From positions 1-6,552 of the forward strand of contig JAQGJO010000446.1 of NCBI GenBank assembly GCA_028290595.1: a stretch of DNA of 6,552 nucleotides, given 5' to 3'. The notes below the pieces were generated by a model, which worked only from the letters and a program-made list of their open reading frames with translations, ran no database searches and was not told where the DNA came from. A program made the translations under genes and the position numbers. This document shows, piece by piece, positions 6,224-6,552 of this stretch. This DNA is from Hyphomicrobiales bacterium. GTDB lineage: Bacteria; Pseudomonadota; Alphaproteobacteria; Rhizobiales; Beijerinckiaceae. The first letter of the stretch is position 1; the number at the start of each line of letters is the position of its first letter.

Positions 6224-6552
6224 TTAGGTCTTGATCAGCACACAAACCAGCCCCGGCACATCGAGTCCGGCGTCCTTGCGGCTCGAGACATCGTCGATGG
6301 AAGCGACCGCGAAGCCGGTTTCCGCCGCCAGCCGGCGCAGATAGGCCTGCGAATGGGCATAGCGCAGATCCTTTCCCACAACCCAGTCTTGATCCACTCC
6401 GGTCTGCACGCTGAAGGCAAACAGGCCGCCTGGGCCGATCACTCGGCCGGTCTCGCCGAAAACCTTGTCGAGATCGCCGAGGTAGATGAAAACGTCGGCG
6501 GCAATGACAAGATCAGCAGACTCGGTGGGCTCGCCGCGCAGAAACGCCGCCA
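6224..6552 (-). CDS. Class I SAM-dependent methyltransferase, C-terminal part (5' partial)
   Basis: The minus-strand frame is open from the right edge to the TAA at 6226-6224, about 109 residues. The GTG at 6442 is internal, because conserved sequence continues upstream of it. The visible order is FLRGEPTESADLVIAADVFIYLGDL, containing the post-motif II strand of Rossmann-fold methyltransferases (DLVIAADVFIYLGDL), then a helix (DKVFGETGRVIGPGGLFAFSVQ) ending in the GPGG turn and the next strand, then RYAHSQAYLRRLAAETGFAVASIDDVSSRKDAGLDVPGLVCVLIKT. This tail resembles the methyltransferases that carry N-terminal TPR repeats (COG4976 type), but the SAM-binding motif I and any TPR region lie off the right edge. 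The substrate is unknown. Only 23 nt separate its stop from the helicase start, so the two are probably co-transcribed. Confidence 0.82.
   Translation of the reverse strand, partial: AAFLRGEPTESADLVIAADVFIYLGDLDKVFGETGRVIGPGGLFAFSVQTGVDQDWVVGKDLRYAHSQAYLRRLAAETGFAVASIDDVSSRKDAGLDVPGLVCVLIKT

Overview
The window looks like chromosomal DNA of an alphaproteobacterium, most likely order Hyphomicrobiales (Bradyrhizobium/Xanthobacteraceae-like). This rests on the high G+C, dense GC-rich codon use, non-ATG starts, and a gene set typical of that group: a PodJ-like Sel1 protein, a TSUP/TIGR02186 pair and the ligase-associated Lhr-type helicase with PdeM. The genus cannot be fixed by eye. Six protein genes are present, and no rRNA, tRNA, CRISPR array, transposase or phage gene is visible.

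Layout. (1) Bases 1-761 (+) hold the C-terminal end of a Sel1-repeat protein whose start lies left of the window. (2) Bases 762-966 are a 205-bp spacer with one AT-rich pocket carrying a perfect 14-bp palindrome. (3) Bases 967-2645 (+) are a two-gene unit: a TauE/SafE (TSUP) membrane exporter with a GTG start, overlapping by ATGA a TIGR02186-type protein with a signal peptide and a C-terminal membrane anchor. (4) Bases 2646-2805 separate convergent genes and are almost filled by a 143-bp palindromic, MITE-like element (2667-2809), whose right end runs into pdeM and supplies its stop codon. (5) Bases 6552-2806 (-) are probably one transcription unit, in order: a class I SAM methyltransferase (C-terminal part only), a ligase-associated DEXH-box helicase with a non-ATG start, and the phosphoesterase PdeM, joined to the helicase by an ATGA overlap inside a 15-bp tandem duplication.

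How the genes work together. The helicase and PdeM are two members of the bacterial ligase-associated DNA-damage set. The other usual members, an ATP-dependent ligase and a metallo-beta-lactamase-fold exonuclease, are not next to them here. The TSUP transporter and the TIGR02186 protein are translationally coupled and probably act together at the inner membrane, on an unknown anion. The Sel1 protein is probably a polarity or cell-envelope scaffold and is unrelated to the rest.

No wholly new multi-gene system is evident. The most interesting items are the palindromic element at the convergent junction, the duplicated start region of pdeM, and an apparent extra segment in the helicase.
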